Source: Inquilinus limosus_F | GTDB taxonomy: Bacteria; Pseudomonadota; Alphaproteobacteria; DSM-16000; Inquilinaceae | NCBI RefSeq assembly: GCF_051487185.1 | Contig: NZ_JAHVDK010000008.1 | Location: 170,099 to 234,098 of the forward strand | Direction of reading: 5' to 3' | Length of the DNA stretch: 64,000 nucleotides | Shown here: piece after piece, positions 21,616-30,386 of the stretch | How positions within the stretch are numbered: the first letter of the stretch is position 1 | How the letters are laid out: every line of letters begins with the position of its first letter | Notes under the pieces: model-generated | Told to the model about the DNA's origin: nothing | Seen by the model: the letters and a program-made list of their open reading frames with translations, nothing else | Databases searched by the model: none | Position numbers and translations under genes: made by a program

Positions 21616-22157
21616 CCCGGCTCTATGTCTATGACGAGACCAACCCCGCGGCGCTGCTGGTGGACACCGAGGACGGCGCCGAGATCGCGCGCGAGCTGAA
21701 CGCCATCGGCGTGCGGTTCGAGCGCTGGGAGGCAAGTGCGCCGCTGGCGGCCGATGCCGACCAGGACGCCGTGATCGCGGCCTACAAGCCGGAGATCGAC
21801 CGGCTGAAGGCGGAATGCGGCTACAAATCGGTGGACGTGGTGCGGATGCAGCCGGACCATCCGCAGCGCGAGGCCTTCCGCGAGAAGTTCCTGGACGAGC
21901 ACACCCACAGCGAGGACGAGGTGCGGTTCTTCGTCGAGGGCTCCGGCGCGTTCTACCTACGCAGGGCCGGCCGGGTGTTCAAGGTGGTGTGTACCAAGGA
22001 CGACCTGATCAGCGTGCCGGCCGGCACCACCCATTGGTTCGACATGGGCCCGGCGCCGCGCTTCACCGCCATCCGCCTGTTCGAGAACCCGGACGGGTGG
22101 ATCGCCAACTTCACCGGCGACACCATCGCCCGCCGCTTCCCGCTCTACGCGGGCTAA
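21612..22157 (+). CDS. mtnD: Acireductone dioxygenase
   Basis: Cupin metalloenzyme oxidising acireductone to 2-keto-4-methylthiobutyrate and formate (Fe form) or off-pathway products (Ni form). All four metal ligands are present: His97, His99 and Glu103 in DEHTHSEDEVRFF, and His141 in PAGTTHWFDMG, matching Klebsiella ARD His96/His98/Glu102/His140 by one residue. At 181 residues it is full length. It is translationally coupled to mtnB. A palindromic element separates it from the transporter genes that follow. Confidence 0.95.
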   Translation: MTRLYVYDETNPAALLVDTEDGAEIARELNAIGVRFERWEASAPLAADADQDAVIAAYKPEIDRLKAECGYKSVDVVRMQPDHPQREAFREKFLDEHTHSEDEVRFFVEGSGAFYLRRAGRVFKVVCTKDDLISVPAGTTHWFDMGPAPRFTAIRLFENPDGWIANFTGDTIARRFPLYAG

Positions 22158-22187
22158 CCCGGATGCTGGGAGGAGCGGCACCGCCCT

Positions 22188-22318
22188 CCCCCTCACCCTC
22201 CCGGCCCTGACGGGCCGGGCCCCTCCCTCTCCCCGAGGAGAGGGGAATATGAGCCGCACTCCCCACACCTCTCCCCTGGGGAGAGGTCGAAATTGCGCAG
22301 CGATTTCGGGTGAGGGGG
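22188..22318. repeat. Palindromic element, CCCTCACCC family, copy 2 (inverted relative to copy 1)
   Basis: 131 bp with perfect outer arms CCCCCTCACCC / GGGTGAGGGGG. Internal order is the reverse of copy 1: a CCCGGCCC...GGGCCGGG stem, CCCTCTCCCCGAGGAGAGGG, then ACCTCTCCCCTGGGGAGAGGT, then CGAAATTGC...GCGATTTCG. The arms and the AGAGGT core are conserved while the side hairpins vary in sequence but keep pairing. It lies between mtnD and the binding-protein gene. Confidence 0.85.
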
Positions 22319-22368
22319 CAGCACCGGCCCATCCGCATTCGCTCCGGCGCCTTTCAGGAACTCCCCAC

Positions 22369-23703
22369 ATGACCTCCTCCCGCGACCACAGCTTCCCGTT
22401 CGGCCGCCGCCGCTTCCTGGCCGGGGCCTCCGCCGGCGCCCTCGGGCTCGGCCTGTCCGGCACGCCGCTCGGCCGCGCCTTTGCGCAGACGAAGCGCTTC
22501 GACGGGCAGAGCCTGAACCTGATGATCATCCAGCCGCATGTGGTGGCCGGGAGGTATCTGGCGGAAGCCTGGGAGAAGCTGACCGGCGGCAAGGTCAACG
22601 TCACCGCCGTGCCCTACGACCAACTGCAGGCCAAGGCGACGCTGGACGTCCAGTCCGGCACCAACAATTTCGACGTGATCGACTACTGGTACACCGGAGT
22701 CGGCGCGCTGGCGGATGACGGCATCATCGTCGACGTCACCGCATGGATCGAGCGCGACCGCGCCGAGATTCAGCCCGACGACTATCTGCGCTCGATCTAC
22801 GATCCCTACACGCTGGCCGACGGCAAGCGCTGGGGCCTGCCCTATGACGGCGACAGCCACCTCCTGTTCTACAACAAGGAGATCTTCGACCGGCACGGGC
22901 TGAAGCCGCCGACCACCTGGGACGAGTATCTGGAGCGGTCGACGGCGATCACCGAGGCCGAGAAGGCCAACGGCATCTACGGCGCCGCGGTACTGGGCGG
23001 CAAGGCGCCGATCATCATCGGCGCGTCCTACGCCAACCGCCTGGCCGGCTTCGGCGGCCGCTACCTGAAGGAGGATGGCGCCTCCGCCCTCGACGAGAGC
23101 CCGGCGGTCGAGGCGGCGAAGGCGCTGAAGGACGCCGCGCCCCCGGCCCTGCCGACGCCGCTGGAGACGCGGTTCGAGGAAGGCCTTCCGGCCTTCCTGT
23201 CGGGCAAGGTCGCGATGATCGAGTTCTGGAGCGACCTCGGCGTCTACGCCCAGGACCCGAAGGGGTCGAAGATCGTCGACAAATGGGACGCGGTGCGCAT
23301 CCCGGTCGGCGGCTCCAACAAGACCAGCCGGCTGGCGCTCAACTCCGGCTTCGCCTTCGCCATCTCCGCGGGCTCCGAGAAGCAGGAGCACGCCTGGGAG
23401 TTCATCAAGTTCGCCACCAGCGCCAAGACGGGCCTCGGACTGCTGCTGACCACCGGCAGCGGCATCGACCCGGACCGGACCTCGACCCTGAACGCGCCGG
23501 AATACAAGGACTTCGCGCCGAAGGTGCAGACCGCGCTGGCCGGGGCGCTGGAGAACGGCCTGCCCTGGCCGAACGGCCCGGACTCGCCGCAGCTGATGCA
23601 GGCGCTGGCCGACGAGCTGGCGCTGGTGCTGGCCGACCAGAAGTCGCCCGAGGAGGCGATCGCGGCCGCGCATGAGCAGTGGACCGCGATCATCGGTTCG
23701 TGA
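22369..23703 (+). CDS. ABC transporter substrate-binding protein, probable methylthioribose importer
   Basis: Extracellular solute-binding protein family 1, 444 residues. The N-terminus has a clear Tat motif (FGRRRFLAGASAGALGLGLS) and an AFAQ cleavage site. Family features are the AEAWEKLTGGKVNV segment, LPYDGDSHLLFYNKEIFD and EFIKFATSAKTG. ATG 22369 is selected as the one directly before the Tat signal; the longer frame runs through the palindromic element. It is embedded between mtnD and mtnK, so a methylthio-sugar such as 5-methylthioribose is the most likely ligand; this is inference from context. Confidence 0.88.
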   Translation: MTSSRDHSFPFGRRRFLAGASAGALGLGLSGTPLGRAFAQTKRFDGQSLNLMIIQPHVVAGRYLAEAWEKLTGGKVNVTAVPYDQLQAKATLDVQSGTNNFDVIDYWYTGVGALADDGIIVDVTAWIERDRAEIQPDDYLRSIYDPYTLADGKRWGLPYDGDSHLLFYNKEIFDRHGLKPPTTWDEYLERSTAITEAEKANGIYGAAVLGGKAPIIIGASYANRLAGFGGRYLKEDGASALDESPAVEAAKALKDAAPPALPTPLETRFEEGLPAFLSGKVAMIEFWSDLGVYAQDPKGSKIVDKWDAVRIPVGGSNKTSRLALNSGFAFAISAGSEKQEHAWEFIKFATSAKTGLGLLLTTGSGIDPDRTSTLNAPEYKDFAPKVQTALAGALENGLPWPNGPDSPQLMQALADELALVLADQKSPEEAIAAAHEQWTAIIGS

Positions 23704-24629
23704 TGGCCCTGGCGGAGAGCATCGAGACGGCACAAGTGGAGGCGCCGGCGCGGCGGCGGTGGCGGCTGGGGACGGCGTCCCTGGCCTCGCCGCTGGTGGT
23801 GACGCTGGTGCTGACCACGCTCTATCCGCTGGTGACGCTGGTCGCCCTCTCCCTCAGCAAGAGCACGCTCGGCAAGCCGCTGCGCGACTGGGCCGGCCTC
23901 GCCAATTTCGCGCGGGTGCTGGGCGACCCGGCCTTCCTGGCCTCGCTGTGGCGCAGCGCCGCCTTCGCCCTGCCGATGGCGGCGGTCGAGCTGGTGCTGG
24001 GCCTGGCGCTGGCCCTCTTGTTCCACCGGCTGGTCCGCGCCGGCCGGGTGTTCACCAGCCTGGCGCTGCTGCCGCTGATGACCCCGCCGGTGATGGTCGG
24101 CGTCGCCTGGAAGCTGATCTTCGCCGCCGATGGCGGCCTGTTGAACGGCTGGCTGCGCGCCGCCGGGCTGATCGACGCGCCGATGAGTTTCCTCGGCTCT
24201 TCCGCCTGGGCCGCCATCGCCGTCGTGATCGCCGACGCCTGGCAGTGGACGCCCTTCGTCGCCCTGCTCTGCTTCGCCGCGATCAAGGGCCTGTCGGAGG
24301 AGGTGATGGAGGCGGCGCGGCTGGACGGCGCCACGACTTGGCAGCGCTTCCGACACATCACCCTGCCGCTGCTGGTGCCGACGTTGGCCGCCGTGTTCCT
24401 GCTGCGCCTGGTCATGGCCTTCAAGCTGTTCGACCTGGTCTATGTGCTGACCTTCGGCGGGCCAGGCTTCGACACCACCACCTCCGGCTTCCTGATCTGG
24501 CGCCTGGCCTTCGAGCAGTTCGACATCGGCCGCGCCGCCGCGGCGACCCTGGTCTTCACAGGATTCGTCAGCCTGGTGGTCTGGCCAGCCTCGCGCGCGG
24601 CCAAGCGGCTGGAGGCGCGCTACTCATGA
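23703..24629 (+). CDS. ABC transporter permease (UgpA/MalF type)
   Basis: A 308-residue membrane protein with six helices after a short cytoplasmic N-terminus. Visible features are the LASPLVVTLVLTTLYPL first helix, LPLMTPPVMVGVAWKLIF, and the coupling motif MEAARLDGATTWQRFRHITL that docks the ATPase. The ATG overlaps the binding-protein stop (TGATG), and its own stop overlaps the next permease (ATGA). So binding protein, both permeases and mtnK form one coupled block. Confidence 0.93.
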   Translation: MALAESIETAQVEAPARRRWRLGTASLASPLVVTLVLTTLYPLVTLVALSLSKSTLGKPLRDWAGLANFARVLGDPAFLASLWRSAAFALPMAAVELVLGLALALLFHRLVRAGRVFTSLALLPLMTPPVMVGVAWKLIFAADGGLLNGWLRAAGLIDAPMSFLGSSAWAAIAVVIADAWQWTPFVALLCFAAIKGLSEEVMEAARLDGATTWQRFRHITLPLLVPTLAAVFLLRLVMAFKLFDLVYVLTFGGPGFDTTTSGFLIWRLAFEQFDIGRAAAATLVFTGFVSLVVWPASRAAKRLEARYS

Positions 24630-25468
24630 CCGTCGCCGCCCATGCGTCACGGCCGGAGGCGCCGCACCGCCGGTCCTGGATCGACCTGGTCGCCGTGCTG
24701 GTGGCGGCGGCCTTCCTGCTGCCGCTGGCCTATCTGCTCTCGGTCTCCTTCAAGTCGCCGGACCAGGTGCTGAGCGGCAGCTTCCTGCCGGAGGCGCCGA
24801 CCCTGGCCAACTGGCCAGCGGCGTTCGGCGCCACCCCGCTGACCCGTTTCATCGTCAATTCGGTGCTGACCGCGGTGCTGGGCGGCATCGTCACCATCCT
24901 GATCGCCCTGCCGGCGGCCTATGCCTGCCTGCGCCTGGACAAGGCGGGAGAGCGGCTGATCTCGATCGCCTTCGGCAGCTTCGTCGCGCCGCCGATCGTG
25001 GCCGCGATCCCGTTCTTCTTCCTCTTGAAGGCGACCGGGCTCCTCAACAGCGTGATCGGCCTGGCTCTGGTCTACGGCCTGACCAACGTGCCCGTGGCGC
25101 TGTGGCTCTTGATCCCGTTCCTGCGGCGCATCCCGCGCGAGATCGAGGACGCGGCGGCGATCGACGGCGCCGGGCCGCTCCTGACCCTGGCGCGGGTGAT
25201 CGCGCCCCTGGCCGCCCCGGGCATCGCGGCGACCACGATCATCACCATCATCCTCGGCTATAACGAGTTCCTGTTCGCCTCGGTCTTCACCTTCGCCGAC
25301 GAGACCCGGACACTGACCGTCGGCATCTCGCTGTTCCAGGGCGACCGGCTGGTGAATTTCGGCCAGATGGCCGCGGCGTCGCTGGTCGGGATCGCGCCGA
25401 TCTATCTCATTGCCCTGCTGGCCCAGCGCTGGCTGGTGGCGGGGCTGACCGAGGGGAGCGTGAAGTGA
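24626..25468 (+). CDS. ABC transporter permease (UgpE/MalG type)
   Basis: 280 residues, six membrane segments. It has SVSFKSPDQVLSGSFLPE, typical of the MalG-type periplasmic start, LTRFIVNSVLTAVLGGIVTI, and the coupling motif IEDAAAIDGAGPLLTLARVI. The start overlaps the previous stop and the stop overlaps the mtnK GTG. No ATPase gene follows, so the transporter must borrow an ATPase from elsewhere, as MsmX-type shared ATPases do. Confidence 0.93.
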   Translation: MTVAAHASRPEAPHRRSWIDLVAVLVAAAFLLPLAYLLSVSFKSPDQVLSGSFLPEAPTLANWPAAFGATPLTRFIVNSVLTAVLGGIVTILIALPAAYACLRLDKAGERLISIAFGSFVAPPIVAAIPFFFLLKATGLLNSVIGLALVYGLTNVPVALWLLIPFLRRIPREIEDAAAIDGAGPLLTLARVIAPLAAPGIAATTIITIILGYNEFLFASVFTFADETRTLTVGISLFQGDRLVNFGQMAAASLVGIAPIYLIALLAQRWLVAGLTEGSVK

Positions 25469-26715
25469 CCGATACCGTTCGCCCACTGGACGTCCCGGCC
25501 GCCCGCGCCTATCTCGCCGCCCATCCGGACCTGGCCGCCATCCTCGGCGGTGACCCGGAGGGTTGGGACCTGCGCGAGGCCAGCGACGGCTTCCTCAACG
25601 TCGTTTTCCTGATCCGCGGCCCGGCCGGCGGGCTGTGCCTGAAGCAGGCCCTGCCTTGGGTCCGCCATGCCGGCGAGAGCTGGCCGCTGCCGGACAACCG
25701 CGCCTTCTTCGAGCAGTCCTACCTCGCCATTGTCGGGCCGCTGGCCGAGGGCGCGCTGCCGAAGCTGTACCACTACGACCCCGGCCGCCAGATCCTGGCG
25801 ATGGAGCTGCTGTCGCCGCATGAGACGCTGCGCTACGCCTTGATCGAGGGCCGGCGCTTCCCCCGCGTCTCGGCCGATATCGGCGCCTTCGTCGCCCGCG
25901 CCTGCTACCGCACCTCGCCCTTTCACCAGCCCCTGGAGCGGGTGCGCGAGTGGCAGGCCCGCTTCGCCGCGGGGGTCGAGCTGCAGCGCATCACCCTCGA
26001 CCTGATCTTCCAGGACGCCTATCGCGACAACCCGCGCAGCTCCTGGACCAGCCCGCAGCTGGACGACCTGGCCTACGGCTTCCGCGAGGATGTGGCCCTG
26101 AAGCGCGCCGCCGGCCGCCTGGCCCAGCGCTTCCTGACCGTGGGCCAGGCGCTGATCCATTCCGACCTGCACACCGCGGCGATCATGGTGACCGAGACGG
26201 ACACCCGGGTGATCGACCCGGAATTCGCCCTCTACGGCCCGATCGGCTTCGATCTCGGCGCCTATCTCGCCAACATCCTGATCAGCCACCTGGCCCAGCC
26301 CGGCCATGCCGGGCCGGGCGACGACCGAGCCGCCATGGCCGAATGGCTCTTGGAACAGCCGGCGCTGCTGTGGGACAGTTTCAGCCACAGCTTCCGCCGG
26401 CTATGGGAGACGGGAGGCGGCGGCGATGCCTATCACGACGACCTGTTCCCGAAGCCGGGCTCGGCCGCCCTGCTGCGGCCGGACTATCGGGCGCTGGAGG
26501 ATGAGATCTTCGCCGACATGGTCGGCTTCGCCGCGCTGAAGATGATCCGTCGGGTATTCAGCTACGCCCATGTCGCCGACTTCCTGCGGATCGCCGACCC
26601 GGACCGCCGCGCCGCCTGCGAGCGCCGCACCGTGCTGCTGGCCCGGCGCATGCTGACGGAGCCCGAGAGCTTCCGCACGCCAGACGATATCGTCGCCGCC
26701 ACCCGCGCGGCCTGA
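25465..26715 (+). CDS. mtnK: Methylthioribose kinase
   Basis: Phosphorylates 5-methylthioribose to its 1-phosphate, which is how free MTR enters salvage. It has 416 residues with a protein-kinase-like/APH fold: SDGFLNVVFLIRG glycine region, LCLKQALPWVR lysine, catalytic LIHSDLHTAAIMV with the conserved Asp, and metal-binding VIDPEFALYGPIGFDLGAYL. The canonical HxDLHTG is slightly changed (Ala for Gly). Start is GTG 25465, overlapping the permease stop. Having MtnK rather than MTA phosphorylase here fits uptake of exogenous MTR. Confidence 0.94.
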   Translation: MTDTVRPLDVPAARAYLAAHPDLAAILGGDPEGWDLREASDGFLNVVFLIRGPAGGLCLKQALPWVRHAGESWPLPDNRAFFEQSYLAIVGPLAEGALPKLYHYDPGRQILAMELLSPHETLRYALIEGRRFPRVSADIGAFVARACYRTSPFHQPLERVREWQARFAAGVELQRITLDLIFQDAYRDNPRSSWTSPQLDDLAYGFREDVALKRAAGRLAQRFLTVGQALIHSDLHTAAIMVTETDTRVIDPEFALYGPIGFDLGAYLANILISHLAQPGHAGPGDDRAAMAEWLLEQPALLWDSFSHSFRRLWETGGGGDAYHDDLFPKPGSAALLRPDYRALEDEIFADMVGFAALKMIRRVFSYAHVADFLRIADPDRRAACERRTVLLARRMLTEPESFRTPDDIVAATRAA

Positions 26716-26724
26716 GAGACCAAG

Positions 26725-27432
26725 ATGACCCTGACCTATCAGACCCACCCGATCGACCTGATCCTGCTCGACATCGAGGGGACGATCAGCTCGCAGCGCT
26801 ATGTGCTGGACGTGCTGTACCCCTTCGCGCGCGAGCGCATCCCGGCCTTCGTCGCCCGGCACCCGGACCATCCGGTGGTGCAGCGCGCCCTGAAGGAGAC
26901 GGCGGAGCGGATCGAGCCCGGCCAGGACCCGGTCGCCGCCCTGATCGCCTGGCAGGATGCCGACCAGAAGGTGCCGCCCTTGAAGCTGCTGCAGGGGCTG
27001 GTCTGGGAGGAGGGCTACAGGGAAGGCGCCTTCCAGGGCCACATCTACGACGACGCCCATGCGGCGCTGGAGGGCTGGCACAAGGCCGGCGTGCCGCTGC
27101 ACATCTTCTCCTCCGGCTCGGTCAAGGCGCAGGTCGAGTTCTTCCAGCATTCCAACCGCGGCGACCTGCGGCCCTTCTTCGGCCGGCATTACGACACCGA
27201 CATCGGCGCCAAGGTGGAGCCCGGCTCCTACGCCAAGATCGCGGCCGATCTGGGTGCCGCGCCGGACCGCATCCTGTTCCTGACCGACAATCCGCGCGAG
27301 GTCGCGGCGGCGCACCAGGCGGGCGTGCATGTGGTCCAGATCATCCGCGACGACACGGTGAAGCCGAACGAGGTGGGCGCGCCGATCGTGGCGGATTTCG
27401 ACCAGCTGCGGGAGTTGGTGGCGTTCGGCTGA
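26725..27432 (+). CDS. mtnC: Enolase-phosphatase of methionine salvage
   Basis: Bifunctional HAD enzyme that enolises and then dephosphorylates diketo-methylthiopentyl phosphate to acireductone, the MtnD substrate. It has 235 residues with HAD motif I LLDIEGTISS, motif II IFSSGSVKAQ, the motif III lysine in the DIGAKVEPGSYAKI segment, and motif IV FLTDNPREVAAA. It starts 9 bases after mtnK. With mtnB and mtnD present, only the isomerase mtnA is missing from the MTR branch and must be encoded elsewhere. Confidence 0.94.
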   Translation: MTLTYQTHPIDLILLDIEGTISSQRYVLDVLYPFARERIPAFVARHPDHPVVQRALKETAERIEPGQDPVAALIAWQDADQKVPPLKLLQGLVWEEGYREGAFQGHIYDDAHAALEGWHKAGVPLHIFSSGSVKAQVEFFQHSNRGDLRPFFGRHYDTDIGAKVEPGSYAKIAADLGAAPDRILFLTDNPREVAAAHQAGVHVVQIIRDDTVKPNEVGAPIVADFDQLRELVAFG

Positions 27433-27439
27433 GGCAGCG

Positions 27440-28042
27440 TCAGCGCCGCCGGCCGGACAGGCTGCGGAAGGTGACCGACCAGCGGGTCGCCTCCATCTCC
27501 GGGATGCTGTGCTCCCACTCGTGGCGCGCCTCGCCAGCCAGGTGGTAGGCGGAGCGCGGCGGCAGCGGCAGCGAGACGCGGTCGAAGCCGCCTTCCGGCC
27601 GGCGGCGTCGGAAGCGCATCGTCGCCGCGGCGCCGAGCGACACGCCGACCACATGCGCGAAGACCGGCCGGTCCCGGTGCCAGCCGATGCCGGCGCCGGG
27701 GTCGTAGCGGATCAGCAGCGCCTGGGCGAGCTCCGCCGGCCCCAGCCCGGCGAAGCGGGCCATCCTCTCGCGCAGCGGCAGCAGCCAGTCCGGGATCGGT
27801 TCCGCCGGCCGGAAGCTGCCATCGTCGAAGTCGTAGCGCCAGCCGAAGCTGGCGGTCAGGCGCCGCCCTTCCCAGCCGTGAAAGCGGAAGGGCGACAGCT
27901 CCACCGCATCGATCGCCGCGATCAGCTGCCGCTCCTCCTCCGCCGAGACGATCTCCGCGGCGGTGGACAGGCCGGCGAGCGGCGGCGGGCCGAACAGGTC
28001 GGGCTGCACGGCGGATCTTCGCCCCAGTCGTTGCTCCGCCAT
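27440..28042 (-). CDS. AlkB-like 2-oxoglutarate/Fe(II) dioxygenase
   Basis: About 200 residues of the ALKBH-type fold that removes alkyl groups from nucleic acid. Iron ligands are visible: HxD in GIGWHRDRPVF and a distal His in RHEWEHSIPEM, with 2-oxoglutarate arginines in TRWSVTFRSL. I list ATG 28042 (MAEQRLGRR), as family members start near the DLFG segment. An in-frame ATG at 28138 with a strong GGAGG seven bases upstream would add a basic 32-residue extension and may be the true start. It converges on mtnC with a 7-base gap. Confidence 0.85.
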   Translation of the reverse strand: MAEQRLGRRSAVQPDLFGPPPLAGLSTAAEIVSAEEERQLIAAIDAVELSPFRFHGWEGRRLTASFGWRYDFDDGSFRPAEPIPDWLLPLRERMARFAGLGPAELAQALLIRYDPGAGIGWHRDRPVFAHVVGVSLGAAATMRFRRRRPEGGFDRVSLPLPPRSAYHLAGEARHEWEHSIPEMEATRWSVTFRSLSGRRR

Positions 28043-28250
28043 CGATATGGCACCCGCGGGCGGTTCCGGCAAAGGCCAGCGGGCGAGGGCTGCGACGGCG
28101 TGCCGCCGCCACCTCGGCCCCGGCCGACGCAACTTCATTGGCAGGCCTCCGGATGAAGAGACGAGGCGAGGCGCGCATGCTTGTGGACCTGCACACCCGC
28201 TCGGCGGGATACTCCGGAGACATGTTGGACCGGGATGAGGCCCGCCGACC

Positions 28251-28928
28251 ATGAAGCCGATGGGTGAGGAGCATTTCGCGATCCTGCGTCGGCACATGGT
28301 CGAGGTGATCGCGATCCATGTCGATCTGATGAGCGACGAGCTCGGCCGAGCCACGCTCGACGGACGGGTGCTGGCGGCGATGGAGCGAGTGCCGCGGCAC
28401 CTCTTCGTTCCCCTGCAGCTCGCGACCGTCGCCTATCTCGACCAGCCGCTGCCGATCGGCTTCGACAAGACGATCTCGCAGCCCTTCATCTGCGCGCTGA
28501 TGACCGACCTGCTGGACCCCGGGCCGGACGAGGTGGTGCTGGAGGTCGGCACCGGCCTCGGCTACCAGGCGGCGGTGCTGGCGGAGCTGGCAACCCAGGT
28601 CTGGAGCGTCGAGATCGTCGAGGAGCTCGCCGGCGAGGCCGGGCTGCGCCTGCGCCGGCTCGGCGCGTCCAATATCGGCATCCGCATCGGCGACGGCTCC
28701 CGCGGCTGGGCCGAGCACGCCCCCTACGACAAGATCATGGTGACGGCCGCGGCCGAAAGCCCACCGACGGCGCTGCTGGACCAGCTGCGGCCGGGCGGCC
28801 GTCTGGTGATGCCGCTAGGCCCTGCCGATGCCCAGATCCTCACGGTCATCGACAAGGACGCGGCCGGAACGCTCTATGCCCGGGAGTCGATCCCGGTGCG
28901 CTTCAGCCGGCTGGAGACGGTGCTGTGA
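28251..28928 (+). CDS. pcm: Protein-L-isoaspartate O-methyltransferase
   Basis: Repairs isoaspartyl residues in aged proteins by SAM-dependent methylation. It has 225 residues with the PCMT pattern: AMERVPRHLFVPLQLA, the substrate-binding GFDKTISQPFICALM, motif I VLEVGTGLGYQAAVLAEL, post-I VEIVEEL, and APYDKIMVTAAAESPP. ATG 28251 is preceded by GATGAGG; ATG 28260 is a possible alternative. An isoaspartyl peptidase in the operon at 46444-47406 handles the same kind of damaged linkage at the peptide level, but the two loci are unlinked. Confidence 0.92.
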   Translation: MKPMGEEHFAILRRHMVEVIAIHVDLMSDELGRATLDGRVLAAMERVPRHLFVPLQLATVAYLDQPLPIGFDKTISQPFICALMTDLLDPGPDEVVLEVGTGLGYQAAVLAELATQVWSVEIVEELAGEAGLRLRRLGASNIGIRIGDGSRGWAEHAPYDKIMVTAAAESPPTALLDQLRPGGRLVMPLGPADAQILTVIDKDAAGTLYARESIPVRFSRLETVL

Positions 28929-28998
28929 GCGGGTTGGGGAGCGGATTTGCTCTGGAGATGTCAGGACGAGGCATCACTGATGCGAGGCCGCCAGATCA

Positions 28999-29349
28999 TC
29001 ACCCATCTCCGGCGGATGTGCTGCCGAGGTAAGCGAACTTTTCCCGAAGCTGCATCAGGTCGCGCTCGAACTGCTCCAGGGAATAATCAATCTGGGGCGC
29101 GGCGCTGGCGTCGGGCCCCTTGGGAAGCTCCGGGTCGATCCGCTTCATGGGATCGATCGCGGAATCCGCTTTCGCCAGGACGGTCGGATCCTGCTTTGCC
29201 CCTTCGTCGGCCTTGAGCTGCTGGACCGCGAAGTGGACGTTCCACCGCTCTCGCGACGTCATCTTGTGGCCGGCCTTCCACCGCTGCAGCCACTGCTCCA
29301 GTTGGCCCAGCGCATAGCGCAGCTCGGAGTCTCGCCCGGTGCCGGGCAT
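28999..29349 (-). CDS. Small soluble protein of unknown function, paralogue 1
   Basis: 116 residues, not recognised. It is a clear paralogue of the next gene (29448-29807): both start with a segment of the form SELRYALGQLEQWLQRWKAG (helical, Trp-rich) and end with DYSLEQFERDLMQLREKFAY, with a variable acidic middle. ATG 29349 is preceded by GGAGG seven bases upstream. No signal or membrane segment. It may be a small stress or regulatory protein; neighbours (Pcm, response regulator) do not decide. Confidence 0.65.
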   Translation of the reverse strand: MPGTGRDSELRYALGQLEQWLQRWKAGHKMTSRERWNVHFAVQQLKADEGAKQDPTVLAKADSAIDPMKRIDPELPKGPDASAAPQIDYSLEQFERDLMQLREKFAYLGSTSAGDG

Positions 29350-29447
29350 CGCTGTCCTCCGGTTCGGTCTCCAGAAGGACATGGCCGCCGCGAGACGTTC
29401 CGGCAAGCCGGGAACATTCCCTCCGCAAGGGAGAGATCACGACAGCG

Positions 29448-29807
29448 CTAGGCGTGACCGGCCGGTCGCCCTCCCAGCCATTTCAGATAGTCGTATTTGG
29501 GCCTCAGCAGTTCCATGTCGCGCTCGAACTCCTGAAAGCTGTAGTCGACCGCGGCGGGATCGGCCGTCTCGATCCGGGGCGAGTGGTCCGGGTCCACCGC
29601 GGCCAGGAGATCGGCGATTTCCTGATGCGCCGATGGTTCCGAGTCGTCATGCGCCTCCCCCTCGTCGATATGCAGCTCGCCGACGGCCCGCTTGATGACT
29701 GCGAGCTGAGCCTGGTTGGGAGCATGACCGGCACGCCACCGCTCGAGCCAAGCCTCGAGCTGGTTCATCGAGTAACGCAGCTCATCGTTGCGTTCGTTCA
29801 CGGCCAT
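29448..29807 (-). CDS. Small soluble protein of unknown function, paralogue 2
   Basis: 119 residues, a tandem paralogue of the preceding small gene. It has DELRYSMNQLEAWLERWRAG at the N-terminus and VDYSFQEFERDMELLRPKYD near the C-terminus, with an acidic linker (IDEGEAHDDSEPSAHQE). AAGGA precedes the ATG. The two copies point the same way, 98 bases apart, and share only the end modules, so the duplication is old. It is divergent from the response-regulator gene at 29920. Confidence 0.65.
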   Translation of the reverse strand: MAVNERNDELRYSMNQLEAWLERWRAGHAPNQAQLAVIKRAVGELHIDEGEAHDDSEPSAHQEIADLLAAVDPDHSPRIETADPAAVDYSFQEFERDMELLRPKYDYLKWLGGRPAGHA

Positions 29808-29919
29808 GATCGTGTCCTTCGGCTATGGTGCCTCTCGGGCTCTTCGTCTTTCATCCCAACGCAGCAGACACAAACGCAATAAAGTGACTTGCACTCAGGG
29901 CGGGCGCCGGCTGTTGCCC

Positions 29920-30315
29920 ATGCGAGACATGCGACACTTTGGGAGCCTGCCCTTGAAATCTGACCGACAACCTTGCGTCCTCGTGGTCGAGGACGAATTT
30001 CTGGTCGCGCTCCTGCTGGAGGAAGCGCTGACCGAAGCGGGATTCCGCGTCCTGGGCCCGGTGGCGAGTCTCGGTGAGGCCGTGGAGCTGGCAGGGAGCG
30101 ACAGGCTGGATGCCGCGCTCCTCGACATCGAGCTGTGCCACGGCAACGAGGTTTACCCTGCAGCGGACATCCTGGCGGAGCACAACGTCCCGTTCGCCTT
30201 CATCTCCTCTCAGCCGCACGAGCTCATCGAGGACCGATTCATCGCGCGGCCGATGCTGCAGAAGCCGTTCAAGGAGGGTGAGGTGCAGGCGCTCGCAGCG
30301 AAACTCGTCCGCTGA
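29920..30315 (+). CDS. Single-domain (CheY-like) response regulator
   Basis: 131 residues containing only a receiver domain. Acidic pocket VLVVEDEF near residue 24, phospho-acceptor Asp69 in AALLDIEL, switch serines in AFISSQP (96-97) and the conserved Lys115 in MLQKPF. There is no output domain, so it must signal through protein contact or in a phosphorelay. No histidine kinase is adjacent. ATG 29920 is the nearest start to the fold; a longer frame from 29788 has no homology-like content. Confidence 0.85.
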   Translation: MRDMRHFGSLPLKSDRQPCVLVVEDEFLVALLLEEALTEAGFRVLGPVASLGEAVELAGSDRLDAALLDIELCHGNEVYPAADILAEHNVPFAFISSQPHELIEDRFIARPMLQKPFKEGEVQALAAKLVR

Positions 30316-30386
30316 CGACGAACCGGCGCCGGCTGATCTCGCCGAAGGAGCCGCCGGCCTTCAGCCCGTCGCGGTCAGGCGCCGTC

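Noticed and set aside
28177..28254. A 25-codon frame ending in an ATGA overlap with the pcm start
   Set aside because: It could be a leader peptide, but there is no convincing ribosome site and the sequence resembles no known leader. It is too weak to list.
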